Shown in pieces: positions 45,530 to 53,802 of a DNA stretch of 64,000 bases. The notes under the pieces are model-generated. The model searched no databases. It saw nothing but the letters and a program-made list of their open reading frames with translations, and was not told the origin of the DNA. A program made the translations under genes and the position numbers. Source of the stretch: CAWCKS01 sp963763485 (lineage in GTDB: Bacteria; Pseudomonadota; Alphaproteobacteria; Rhizobiales; Xanthobacteraceae); assembly GCA_963763485.1 (NCBI GenBank), contig CAVXOW010000008.1:496001-560000 (forward strand), read 5' to 3'. The first letter of the stretch is position 1. Each line of letters starts with the position of its first letter.

Positions 45530-47032
45530 ATGACCGAGGCAGCCGCGCTTGAAGCCCTCACCACGACATACGGACGGGTCTCCGGCATCGCGCGCGACAA
45601 ACATCTCGCGTTTCTCGGCATCCCCTATGCGAAGGCGAAGCGCTTTGCCGCTCCGCAAGCGCCCGACAGCTGGAGCGGCGTGCGCAGCGCCGACACCATC
45701 GGACTCGCCGCGCCACAGGCGACGCACCCGATCGCCGGCTTTTCGGCGAGCGGTCCGCAGGGTGAGGACTGTCTCAACCTCAACGTCTTCACGCCGGCTG
45801 CCGACGACAAGCGCCGCCCGGTGATGTTCTGGATTCATGGCGGCGGCTTCACCCACGGCGCCGGCTACGAGCCGCTCTACAACGGCGGACCGCTTTGCGT
45901 ACGCGGCGATGTCGTGCTCGTCACCATCAACTATCGGCTCGGCGCGCTCGGCTTCCTCCGCGTTCCCGAAATCGGCGCACATGGCAATCAGGGTTTGCTC
46001 GACTGCATCGCGGCGCTGAACTGGGTGCGCGACAACATCCGCGCGTTCGGCGGCGATCCGGACCAGGTCACGATCTTCGGCGAGTTGGCGGGCTCGGCCG
46101 CGGTCGGCTGCCTGCTCGGCATGCCAGCCGCACGGGGACTGTTCAAGCGCGCGATCATGGAGAGCGGCGCGGGCCGCGCCGCGACGCCGGAGACGAGCGA
46201 CCGGATCGCGGATGCAATGTTGAAGGAACTGTCGCTCGATCGCACCAAGGTGTGCGAGCTCTTGACTGTCGATCACCGCGACATCGTCAAGGCGCAACAG
46301 GTCGTGCAGCAGACATTTGCGTCCGGCACCGCGCGCGGCTTCGGGCCGGTGAAAGACCCCAACGTGTTGCCTGACGAGCCGATCGCGATGGTGCGCGGCG
46401 GGCTGGCAAAAGCGATCGACGTCGTGATCGGCACCACGCGCGACGAGAACAAGCTGTTCGTGCCGCCGCGGCGCGAGCCGATCAGCGATGCGGCGCTGGT
46501 CGATGCCGTCGGCGCGACAGTGGCGGCAAAGGACAAGGCCGCAGTGCAAAGCCTCGTCGACACCTATCGCGCCTCGCGCAAGGCCAAAAATCTGCCGACC
46601 GACAACCTCGACATTTTCGACGCGGTTGCAACCGACATGCGCTTCCGCATTCCCTCGCTCAAACTCGCGCTCAACCAGCGCGCGGCCGGCGGCAAGGCCT
46701 ATGTCTATCTGTTTACGCACGCGTCGCCGGCACGTCGCGGCGCGCTTGGCTCCTGCCACGCGCTGGAGCTGCCATTCGTGTTCGGCACGCTCGATGCACC
46801 GACGCAGGATCGCTTCGCCGGCACGGGTCCCGATGTCGAGCGGCTGTCGCGCGACATGATGGACGCGTGGCTGGCGTTCGCGCGCACCGGCAATCCGGCG
46901 GCGAAAGCGGTCGGCGCGTGGTCGGCCTATGACGACACAAAGCGCCCGACCATGGTGTTCGACACAAAGTTCTCACGGCAGGAGGACGATCCGTTCGGCG
47001 ACGAACGGCGTGCGCTCGAAGCGCTGCTCTGA
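45530..47032 (+). CDS. type-B carboxylesterase homologue, nucleophile Ser replaced by Leu
   Basis: 500 residues from ATG 45530 (AGGGAG upstream). Classic type-B carboxylesterase/lipase: FLGIPYAKAKRFAAPQ, EDCLNLNVFTPA, VMFWIHGGGFTHGAGYEPLY (oxyanion GGG), YRLGALGFLRVPEIGAHGNQ and GLLDCIAALNWVRDNI. At the nucleophile elbow the family reads G-E-S-A-G; here it is FGELAGSA, with Leu186 (codon TTG at 46085-46087, one base from TCG Ser). The acid (GTTRDENKLF) and His (CHALELPFVFG) are in place. Either the enzyme is dead or this is a base error. The next gene starts 11 bases later, probably one operon. Confidence 0.88.
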   Translation: MTEAAALEALTTTYGRVSGIARDKHLAFLGIPYAKAKRFAAPQAPDSWSGVRSADTIGLAAPQATHPIAGFSASGPQGEDCLNLNVFTPAADDKRRPVMFWIHGGGFTHGAGYEPLYNGGPLCVRGDVVLVTINYRLGALGFLRVPEIGAHGNQGLLDCIAALNWVRDNIRAFGGDPDQVTIFGELAGSAAVGCLLGMPAARGLFKRAIMESGAGRAATPETSDRIADAMLKELSLDRTKVCELLTVDHRDIVKAQQVVQQTFASGTARGFGPVKDPNVLPDEPIAMVRGGLAKAIDVVIGTTRDENKLFVPPRREPISDAALVDAVGATVAAKDKAAVQSLVDTYRASRKAKNLPTDNLDIFDAVATDMRFRIPSLKLALNQRAAGGKAYVYLFTHASPARRGALGSCHALELPFVFGTLDAPTQDRFAGTGPDVERLSRDMMDAWLAFARTGNPAAKAVGAWSAYDDTKRPTMVFDTKFSRQEDDPFGDERRALEALL

Positions 47033-47043
47033 CGGACTGCACC

Positions 47044-48063
47044 ATGAAATCCCGCCACGTCGTGCTCGCGCGGCGCCCGAATGGGGCGCCGGTGCCTGAG
47101 GATTTTCGCACTGAGACGCGAGAGCTCGGCGAGTTGCCTGACGGCCGCGTCACCGTGCAGGTGCTTTACACGACGGCGAATCCCGGCAGCCGCGGCCGCC
47201 TCGACGGCACCGTGGCAAGCTACGTGCGTCCCCTCAATATCGGCGAGACCATGGAGGGCCCGACGGTCGGCCGCGTGATCGAGACGCGCCATCCCGACTT
47301 TGCGGTCGGCGACCTGGTGTGGGGAGCGTCCGGCTGGGCCGAGCATGTCCAGGTCGGTGGCCGCGCCCTCAACAGGATTCCGAAGGATACCCCCTACCTC
47401 TCGGCGTGGGGCGGCATCCTCAACATCCCCGGGCTGACCAGCTATTTCGCGCTGCGCGATGTCGGCCTCGCCAGGCCCGGTGAGACCGTGCTGGTATCGT
47501 CGGCGGCAGGCCCGGTCGGCGCGACCGCGGGCCAGATCGCGCGCATCATGGGCTGCAAGGTGATCGGGATCGCGAGCGGTGAGGCGCGCCGCGACTGGCT
47601 GCTCAAGGAGGCGAAATTCAACGCGGTGATCGATCGTGCCGCTGCGCCGACCTTTGAGGCATTGGTCGAGCGCATCGCGCAAGTCGCGCCCGACGGCATC
47701 GACGTCTACTTCGACAATGTCGGCGGCCCTGTGCTCGACGCGGCAATCGCCTCGATGCGCCAGAAGGGTCGTGTCATCATCTGCGGCCAGACCGCCGACT
47801 ACAACGCCACGCCGCAGAACCGCTACGGCACGCGGCGCGTGTTCGAATTCATCTCCAAGCGGCTCCGCATGGAAGGACTCGTCGTGTTCGACTACGCCGC
47901 GCGCTTTCCGGAAGCGCTTGATGCCCTGACCGGCTGGATCGAATCCGGCGAGTTGAAATATCGCGAGCACATCGTCGACGGACTCGAAGCGATGCCGGCA
48001 TTGTTCTGTGCCCAGCTCCGCGGCGAGATCTTTGGCCGCGCGCTGGCGCGGGTGACGAACTGA
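47044..48063 (+). CDS. zinc-independent MDR oxidoreductase (CurA/YncB-like)
   Basis: 339 residues. Medium-chain dehydrogenase/reductase of the leukotriene-B4-dehydrogenase/CurA group, NADPH-dependent enone or alkenal reductase. Seen: TVQVLYTTANPGSRGRLDGT, VIETRHPDFAVGDLVWGASG, the glycine-rich dinucleotide loop ETVLVSSAAGPVGATAGQIA, DGIDVYFDNVGGPVLDAAIA and GRVIICGQTADYN. No zinc-ligand Cys/His pattern. It follows the esterase homologue by 11 bases on the same strand, so probably co-transcribed. The C-terminus ends ALARVTN, full length. Confidence 0.9.
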   Translation: MKSRHVVLARRPNGAPVPEDFRTETRELGELPDGRVTVQVLYTTANPGSRGRLDGTVASYVRPLNIGETMEGPTVGRVIETRHPDFAVGDLVWGASGWAEHVQVGGRALNRIPKDTPYLSAWGGILNIPGLTSYFALRDVGLARPGETVLVSSAAGPVGATAGQIARIMGCKVIGIASGEARRDWLLKEAKFNAVIDRAAAPTFEALVERIAQVAPDGIDVYFDNVGGPVLDAAIASMRQKGRVIICGQTADYNATPQNRYGTRRVFEFISKRLRMEGLVVFDYAARFPEALDALTGWIESGELKYREHIVDGLEAMPALFCAQLRGEIFGRALARVTN

Positions 48064-48175
48064 CGGACTCGCTCCGCGGACCGCCGACCACTGCGCGGCC
48101 GCGCAAGTTCCGACTACGGCGCCGTCAATCATGCGACTTTGAATATCATTCGCGCGCTCGTCATCCGAATAGCTG

Positions 48176-50539
48176 ATGCACGCCGCGCATTTTGTTGAGA
48201 CACCACCCTCGCCCGGTTTGGCAGTGACGCTGACCAGCGCCTTGCCGAACGCAATGTTGACGGCGAGGAGAGATCCGGTGTCGCTTTCGTATTTCAGCAA
48301 GATCGTGGATGGAGTCGAAGAGCTGTGGGTCAGCGACGGAACGGTCGCCGGCACGCGCTTTGTAAAACCCTTCAATGTCGTCCCGTTCTCTCCGATCACG
48401 GTGGTCGGCGCGCGCGCTTTTTTTGAGATCGACGACGGCGTGCACGGCGGCGAGTTCTGGATGTCCGACGGCACGGCGGCGGGCACCGTGATGGTCGATG
48501 ACATCCGGCAGACGGGCTCGGGCGTGCCTCCTGCGTTTTTCACGGGGGTTGACGGCACGATTTTTTTCGCCGACGACGACGGCGTGAATGGCCGTGAGCT
48601 GTGGAAGTCCGACGGCACCGCTGCGGGCACCATGATGGTCAAGAATATCAATCCGGGTGCTGGCGATTCCTTCCCCTCATTTCTGACCGACGTGAACGGA
48701 ACGCTGTTCTTCACGGCAGACGATGGCACCACTGGTACGCAGCTGTGGAAGTCCGACGGTACGGCAGCCGGCACCGTCATGGTCAAGGCGATCGATCCCG
48801 GTCCCCAAGGCCCCAGCTTGTCTGCCGTCGCGAACGTGAACGGCACCCTGTTCTTCGCGGCAAGAGATACTCACGGCATTGAGCTGTGGAAGTCCGATGG
48901 CACGGCGGCCGGAACGGTTCTGGTCAAGGACATCAATCCGGGCAGCGCCGACTCTCTACCGGAGGGACTGACCAACCTGAACGGCACGGTGTTCTTCACA
49001 GCAAGAGACAGCGCGGACGGCACCGAGCTGTGGAAATCTGATGGCACGGCGGCGGGCACCGTGATGGTCAGGGACATCAATCCGGGGCCATTTGGGTCCT
49101 TCCCGGCGGACATGACCAATGTGAACGGCACACTGTTCTTCCAGGCCAGGGAGGACGTCGATGGTCCCGAGTTGTGGAAGACGGACGGCACCACGGGCGA
49201 CACCGTGCTCGTCAAGGACATCTTTCCGGGCACCGAGGCCTCCTTCCCTTCGGAGCTGACTGACGTGAATGGCACCCTGTTCTTTGTCGCGGAGGACGGC
49301 GTGCATGGGCAAGAGATCTGGAAATCCGACGGCACGGCCGCCGGCACCGTCATGGTCAAAGACATCAATCCGGGACGCGGCGGCTCCAGCGCGTTTGGCC
49401 TGATCAGCGTCAACGGCGCGCTGGAATTCTACGCGTTCGATGGCAGCGGAATCGGTGTATTCCGGTCCGACGGCACCGCGGCGGGCACCATCGAGCTTGC
49501 GACCGACACGAAGATCGACTTCTTCAAGAACCCGTTTATCGGGTTCGCCGCAGCCACGCTGCCGGATGACCTTAACGGCGATGGCACGAGCGACATTCTC
49601 TGGCGCAATGCCTCCGGTGGACTTGCGGACTGGAGCATCCACGGCGGGATCATCTCCTCGAGCAGCTTCCTGACCGCGAACGGCGCGATGGTTGCGCCCG
49701 ACGCCTCCTGGACCGTCGCGGGCATCAGCGACTTCAACGGCGACGGCAAGGCCGACGTGCTCTGGCGCAACGCCGACGGCACGCTCGCGACATGGATCAT
49801 GGACGGTTCGAGGATCACATCGAGCGCGACAGTCGGCGCGGGCGGCGGCGCCATCAAACCGGACGCATCCTGGAGCGTCGCCGGTGTCGGCGACTTCGAT
49901 GGCGACACGCGAAGCGACATCCTCTGGCGTAATGCCTCGGGCGAACTCGCCGAATGGCAGATGAACGGCGCGACGATCACCTCAAGCGCCGACCTCAAAG
50001 CCAATGGTGTCGCAGTGACGCCGGATGCCTCGTGGAGTGTCGCAGGGATCGGCGACTTCGATAGCGATAGCCGGCGCGACATCCTGTGGCGCAATTCCGC
50101 GGGTGAACTCGTCGAATGGCAAATGAACGGCGCGAGCATCGCCGCAAGCGCCGACCTCGCCGCCAGGCCCGACGCGTCCTGGAGCATTGCCGGCATCGGC
50201 GATTTCAACGGCGACGGCACCTCCGACCTGTTCTGGCGCAACGCAAACGGTGCGCTCGCCATGTGGGAGATGAAAGGCGCGAACATCACCTCGAGCGCGA
50301 CGGTCAACCTGGGCGGTGTGCCCATGACGCCCGACGCGAGCTGGCATGTCGTCGACATCAGTGACTTCAATGGCGATGGCAACTCCGACATTCTCTGGCG
50401 CAACGACAATGGCGCGCTCGCAGAGTGGCTGATGAACGGCGCAACGATCGCGAAGTCGATGACGCCGACATCAAACGGCGTGCAGGTCAGCCCCGACGGC
50501 AGCTGGAGCACGCAAGTCAAGGCGACCAACTTTGCCTAA
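48176..50539 (+). CDS. repeat protein: ELWxxDGTxxGT array plus FG-GAP/VCBS-like array
   Basis: 787 residues in two arrays. Array 1 (about 50-450) has nine units of about 48 residues with the signature ELWKSDGTAAGT (last ones drift to ELWKTDGTTGDT and FRSDGTAAGT), joined by VMVKDINPG and VNGTLFF. Array 2 (about 460-780) has six units of about 57 residues built on SDFNGDGKADVLWRNADGTL, with Asp/Asn at Ca2+-ligand positions as in FG-GAP/VCBS repeats. Both kinds make beta-propeller-like blades; probably an extracellular or surface protein that binds calcium. No signal peptide is seen at this start and no ribosome site, so the true N-terminus may be different or export may be by a type I system. 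Confidence 0.85.
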   Translation: MHAAHFVETPPSPGLAVTLTSALPNAMLTARRDPVSLSYFSKIVDGVEELWVSDGTVAGTRFVKPFNVVPFSPITVVGARAFFEIDDGVHGGEFWMSDGTAAGTVMVDDIRQTGSGVPPAFFTGVDGTIFFADDDGVNGRELWKSDGTAAGTMMVKNINPGAGDSFPSFLTDVNGTLFFTADDGTTGTQLWKSDGTAAGTVMVKAIDPGPQGPSLSAVANVNGTLFFAARDTHGIELWKSDGTAAGTVLVKDINPGSADSLPEGLTNLNGTVFFTARDSADGTELWKSDGTAAGTVMVRDINPGPFGSFPADMTNVNGTLFFQAREDVDGPELWKTDGTTGDTVLVKDIFPGTEASFPSELTDVNGTLFFVAEDGVHGQEIWKSDGTAAGTVMVKDINPGRGGSSAFGLISVNGALEFYAFDGSGIGVFRSDGTAAGTIELATDTKIDFFKNPFIGFAAATLPDDLNGDGTSDILWRNASGGLADWSIHGGIISSSSFLTANGAMVAPDASWTVAGISDFNGDGKADVLWRNADGTLATWIMDGSRITSSATVGAGGGAIKPDASWSVAGVGDFDGDTRSDILWRNASGELAEWQMNGATITSSADLKANGVAVTPDASWSVAGIGDFDSDSRRDILWRNSAGELVEWQMNGASIAASADLAARPDASWSIAGIGDFNGDGTSDLFWRNANGALAMWEMKGANITSSATVNLGGVPMTPDASWHVVDISDFNGDGNSDILWRNDNGALAEWLMNGATIAKSMTPTSNGVQVSPDGSWSTQVKATNFA

Positions 50540-50630
50540 GGCAGACGCCGCGCGCTATTCCTCATGAGATGACTGCGCTATCGTCGAGCGACCGCTCCAC
50601 GAGGTGGAGCTTTGCACGCCGGAGCTCGCC

Positions 50631-51797
50631 GTGGCGCAGTCCAATCCAGCTGAGGTTCTCACAGCGCTGCGCGGGCTTCACGCCGGCATCGCCGCGCGCG
50701 GCGAGGAGATCGAGCAGACGCGCCGGCTGCCGGCCGATATCGCCGAAAACCTGATCCGCACAAAGGTTTTCAAGCTGACGGTTCCGGCCGCGGTCGGCGG
50801 CGTCGAAGGCAGCGTGCTCGACCTCATGACCGCGATCGAGGAGATGTCGCAGGCCGATGGCGCGACCGGCTGGTGCGTGATGATCTCAGGCACGTCGGGC
50901 CTCACGGCGGCCTATCTTGCGCCTGACGTCGCGCGCAAAATTCACGGTGCACCTGATGCCGTCACCGGCGGGATCTTTGCGCCGCGCGGCAAGGCAACCA
51001 AAGTCGACGGCGGTTATCGCGTCAGCGGCACCTGGCAGTGGGCATCCGGCTCGAGCCACTGCGACTGGATGAAGGGTGGCTGCATCGTCTATCAAGACGG
51101 CAAGCCGAAGATGCTGCGCGACGGGGTGCCTGATGTCCGGACGATGTATTTCCCGCGCGACAAGATTACGCTGCACGACAACTGGTATTCGTCGGGCTTA
51201 AGCGGCTCCGGCTCCTGCGACATGACGGTCAGCGATCTGTTTGTGCCGGAAGAGCACACGCTGTCGATGATCTCCGGAAAACTCTACGCGGACGGCGCGC
51301 TCTATCGCTTCCCGCTGTTCGGCCTGCTCGCGATCGGATGCGGCGCGGTCGCGCTCGGCATCGCACGCGGCGCCATCGAGGACATCCGCGAATTGGCCGG
51401 CGCCAAGACGCCGACACTGTCGCGACGAACGCTGGCCGAGCGCGGCCAGGTGCAGAGCGACGTCGCCAGGGCCCATGCGCTGGTTGCCTCCGCCCGCGCG
51501 TGGCTGGTCGAAGAGATCGACAAATCGTGGGACCTCGCGAGCCGCGGCGACGAGCTTTCCACCGAGCGCCGTGCCGCGCTCCGGCTGGTCGCGGTTCACG
51601 CCGTCGATGCCGCGGTCAAGGCGACCGACATCTGCTACACGCTGGGCGGCGGCACCTCGGTCTATCGCATAAGCCCGCTGCAGCGCCGCTTCCGCGACGT
51701 CCATGTCATCACCCAGCACATGATGGTCGCGGCACCGGCCTACGAGCTGGCCGGGCGGGTGCTGCTGGGATTACCGACCGATCCGAGCATGGTGTGA
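50631..51797 (+). CDS. acyl-CoA-dehydrogenase-fold flavin monooxygenase/hydroxylase
   Basis: 388 residues from GTG 50631 (GGAG 6 bases before; GTG 50604 is an alternative). Acyl-CoA dehydrogenase fold with the C-terminal type-2 domain, as in HsaA, HpaB-like and DszC-type two-component oxygenases: EEMSQADGATGWCVMISGTS, GGYRVSGTWQWASGSSHCDW, GCGAVALGIARGAIEDIREL, YTLGGGTSVYRISPLQRRFR and DVHVITQHMMVAAPAYELAG with the His pair near the end. The usual catalytic Glu of true acyl-CoA dehydrogenases is not evident. It would hydroxylate an aromatic or heterocycle using reduced flavin from a partner reductase, not seen here. Confidence 0.85.
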   Translation: MAQSNPAEVLTALRGLHAGIAARGEEIEQTRRLPADIAENLIRTKVFKLTVPAAVGGVEGSVLDLMTAIEEMSQADGATGWCVMISGTSGLTAAYLAPDVARKIHGAPDAVTGGIFAPRGKATKVDGGYRVSGTWQWASGSSHCDWMKGGCIVYQDGKPKMLRDGVPDVRTMYFPRDKITLHDNWYSSGLSGSGSCDMTVSDLFVPEEHTLSMISGKLYADGALYRFPLFGLLAIGCGAVALGIARGAIEDIRELAGAKTPTLSRRTLAERGQVQSDVARAHALVASARAWLVEEIDKSWDLASRGDELSTERRAALRLVAVHAVDAAVKATDICYTLGGGTSVYRISPLQRRFRDVHVITQHMMVAAPAYELAGRVLLGLPTDPSMV

Positions 51798-51870
51798 AGC
51801 CCTAAAGGGCCAAAACCACGCAAAACGCGGCCAAATCCCTCCATTTTCAGCCTTTTTCGGCCGATTTGCC

Positions 51871-51898
51871 TTGACGACGGGCGTCTGGCGGCTATAAG
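51871..51898 (+). promoter_or_regulatory. sigma-70-type promoter of rplU-rpmA
   Basis: TTGACG (51871-51876) and TATAAG (51893-51898) with 16 bases between, both close to the consensus for the main sigma factor. About 155 bases of leader follow to the rplU start. Confidence 0.8.
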
Positions 51899-51915
51899 TC
51901 CGCCTCAAGAAACCC

Positions 51916-51939
51916 GGCGCGGGACAAACCTCTCGCGCC
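51916..51939 (+). promoter_or_regulatory. leader hairpin before rplU
   Basis: GGCGCG (51916-51921) pairs with CGCGCC (51934-51939) in the 5' leader, 12-base loop. L21 operons can carry autoregulatory leaders; whether this is one is unknown. Confidence 0.35.
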
Positions 51940-52057
51940 GTTTGCTTTGGCCGTGCCGCTCGAAGAAGCAGCCGCCAAACACTCCGTAACCGACTGACAA
52001 GAAGCCGCACCGTGCTTTAGGGCCTGAGTGCCGGATTTGAACACGAAGGAAAAAACG

Positions 52058-52528
52058 ATGTTCGCAGTCATCAAAACCGGCGGCAAACAATACCGCGTTG
52101 TGCCGGATGATGTGCTTGAGATTGGCAAGATCGCCGGCGATGTCGGTACGATCGTGCAGCTTGGTGAAGTGCTCGTGGTCGGCGGCGATGCGCCCGTGCT
52201 CGGCGTGCCGCTGGTGAGCGGTGCCTCGGTCGCAGCCGAAGTGCTCGACCACAAGCGCGGCCCAAAGGTGATCGCGTTCAAGAAGCGCCGCCGCAAGAAC
52301 TCGCGCCGCAAGCGCGGCTACCGCGACGAGATCACGGTGATCCGCGTCACCGAGATCCTGACCGACGGCAAGGCGCCCTCGGTTGCCGCGAAGGGCAAGA
52401 CGCTGAGGAAGCCGAAGGCTGTTGAAGCCAAGGCCGAAGCCACCGAAGGCGCTGATGAGGCCGCGGCGAAGCCAAAGGCCAAGGCCGCTGCCAAGCCGAA
52501 GGCGAAGAAGGATAATTCGCTGGTGTGA
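52058..52528 (+). CDS. rplU: 50S ribosomal protein L21
   Basis: 156 residues from ATG 52058 (GAAGGAAAAAAC upstream). The conserved L21 body is MFAVIKTGGKQYRVVPDDVL and KVIAFKKRRRKNSRRKRGYR, with ITVIRVTEIL. About 50 extra C-terminal residues rich in Ala, Lys and Pro (AAAKPKAKAAAKPKAKKDNS) are typical of Bradyrhizobium-group L21. It binds 23S rRNA in the large subunit. First gene of the rplU-rpmA pair, 111 bases before rpmA. Confidence 0.98.
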   Translation: MFAVIKTGGKQYRVVPDDVLEIGKIAGDVGTIVQLGEVLVVGGDAPVLGVPLVSGASVAAEVLDHKRGPKVIAFKKRRRKNSRRKRGYRDEITVIRVTEILTDGKAPSVAAKGKTLRKPKAVEAKAEATEGADEAAAKPKAKAAAKPKAKKDNSLV

Positions 52529-52639
52529 CACTTCCGGACAATTTTTCCGATTGTGCGTCGCCCAAGATAACGTGACAAAAAGTGAAATGATTCCGTCAAG
52601 GAATCGCGGTACTTAGAACATACAGTTTGGAGACGAGCG

Positions 52640-52912
52640 ATGGCTCACAAGAAAGCAGGCGGTTCCTCGCGCAACGGGCGCAACTCGGCGGGCAAGCGCC
52701 TCGGCGTCAAGGCGTTCGGCGGTGAGCACGTCGTTCCCGGGAACATCATCGCGCGTCAACGCGGCACGCAATGGCATCCAGGCCTTAATGTCGGCATGGG
52801 CACGGATCACACGTTATTCGCGAAGGTCGAAGGTCGTGTCGAGTTCCGCACTAAAGCCAAGGGCCGCGTCTTCGTATCGGTTGTGCCGATGACCGAGGCC
52901 GCGGCCGAGTAA
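52640..52912 (+). CDS. rpmA: 50S ribosomal protein L27
   Basis: 90 residues, full length. MAHKKAGGSSRNGRNSAGKR at the N-terminus (reaches the peptidyl-transferase centre), then LGVKAFGGEHVVPGNIIARQ, RGTQWHPGLNVGMGTDHTLF and GRVEFRTKAKGRVFVSVVP. The N-terminus starts directly with the mature-type sequence, so no processing peptide as in Firmicutes. Downstream of rplU on one transcript. Confidence 0.99.
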   Translation: MAHKKAGGSSRNGRNSAGKRLGVKAFGGEHVVPGNIIARQRGTQWHPGLNVGMGTDHTLFAKVEGRVEFRTKAKGRVFVSVVPMTEAAAE

Positions 52913-53056
52913 AACGGTGGATCAATTTGAGTCCGCCGGGTCCTGTTGAACCGGCGAGCTCATGGCAGGGCTCTTTGGGGGAGACGGGACACCGGCTCCC
53001 CTTTGCATTTCTGGCGCGTGCTTACGTTGAGGCGCGCCGTGACCTGGAGCTCGACG

Positions 53057-53656
53057 ATGCTGTACGATTTCGGGACAGACACGCTGTACGAAACCGAAAG
53101 CGTGGCGCTGAAGACCGCGCGCCTGGTGCTGCGTCCGCCAGTGCCGGCCGACAGCAAGGCGATCGCCCGCCTCGCCAACGACCGCCGCATCGCCGAAAAC
53201 CTGCGCCGGTTGCCGCATCCCTATTCGCGCGCGGATGCCGATGCGTTTCTCGACTATCTTGCTCGTGCGCGGCATGAAACCGTGTTCCTGATCGAAACCG
53301 AGGGTGCCGCCTGCGGCATGATCGGGCTCGACTTCGGCAATGATGAAGGCCCGGAGATCGGCTACTGGCTCGGCGTCGATCACTGGGGTAATGGCTTTGC
53401 CACCGAGGCCGTGCGCGCGGTGATCGACTACGCGTTCGAAGAGCACGTGATCGACGAGTTGTTCGGCGGCGCCCGCGTCACCAATCCGGCGTCGCGCCGC
53501 GTGCTCGAGAAGTGCGGATTCCAGTGGACCGGCGTGGGGCTCTATCGTTTCGTTGCGCTGGGTTCATCGACACCAGTCGATCGCTTCAAGCTGAACCGGG
53601 GTATCTGGCAATCGCTCAAGGCATGGGGCCAGAGTCATGCGCGAAGGCTTTCGTGA
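53057..53656 (+). CDS. GNAT family N-acetyltransferase (RimJ/RimL-like)
   Basis: 199 residues from ATG 53057 (GGAG about 8 bases before; the frame is open further up but without protein character). ESVALKTARLVLRPPVPADS at the start, YWLGVDHWGNGFATEAVRAV as the acetyl-CoA-binding motif and GARVTNPASRRVLEKCGFQW as the last conserved part. Acetylates an unknown amine, possibly a ribosomal protein N-terminus. A GNAT gene right after rpmA is the usual order in Bradyrhizobium-like genomes. Confidence 0.92.
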   Translation: MLYDFGTDTLYETESVALKTARLVLRPPVPADSKAIARLANDRRIAENLRRLPHPYSRADADAFLDYLARARHETVFLIETEGAACGMIGLDFGNDEGPEIGYWLGVDHWGNGFATEAVRAVIDYAFEEHVIDELFGGARVTNPASRRVLEKCGFQWTGVGLYRFVALGSSTPVDRFKLNRGIWQSLKAWGQSHARRLS

Positions 53657-53682
53657 GTTGATGATACGTGAGTGGTGATGCC

Positions 53683-53785
53683 GTCATCGCCCGCGAAAGC
53701 GGGCGATCCAGTAACCCCTGCGCTAGTTTGTCTACAAAACAGTCGACACGGAGTACTGGATCGCCCGGTCAACCCGGGCGATGAC
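53683..53785. repeat. dispersed palindromic element (GTCATCGCCCGCG type)
   Basis: GTCATCGCCCGCGAAAGCGG at the left, with its own hairpin CCCGC/GCGGG, and CGGTCAACCCGGGCGATGAC at the right; GGATCCAGTA-like and TACTGGATC arms pair inside. Between convergent genes. Confidence 0.75.
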
Positions 53786-53802
53786 AGTCCGAATCTCCCT
53801 GC

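Noticed and set aside
46927..48846. 639-codon minus-strand frame over the MDR and repeat-protein genes
   Set aside because: Antisense shadow of two well-supported genes; repeats in it only mirror the ELWxxDGT codons.
48600..49500. Regularly spaced near-identical DNA repeats considered as a CRISPR array
   Set aside because: Spacing is about 144 bases, in frame, coding for ELWxxDGTxxGT units; spacers are also homologous to each other. No CRISPR or cas genes anywhere in the window.
51899..52057. Known L21 leader RNA
   Set aside because: A hairpin is present, but I could not match the conserved core of described L21 leaders by eye; a covariance-model search would decide.
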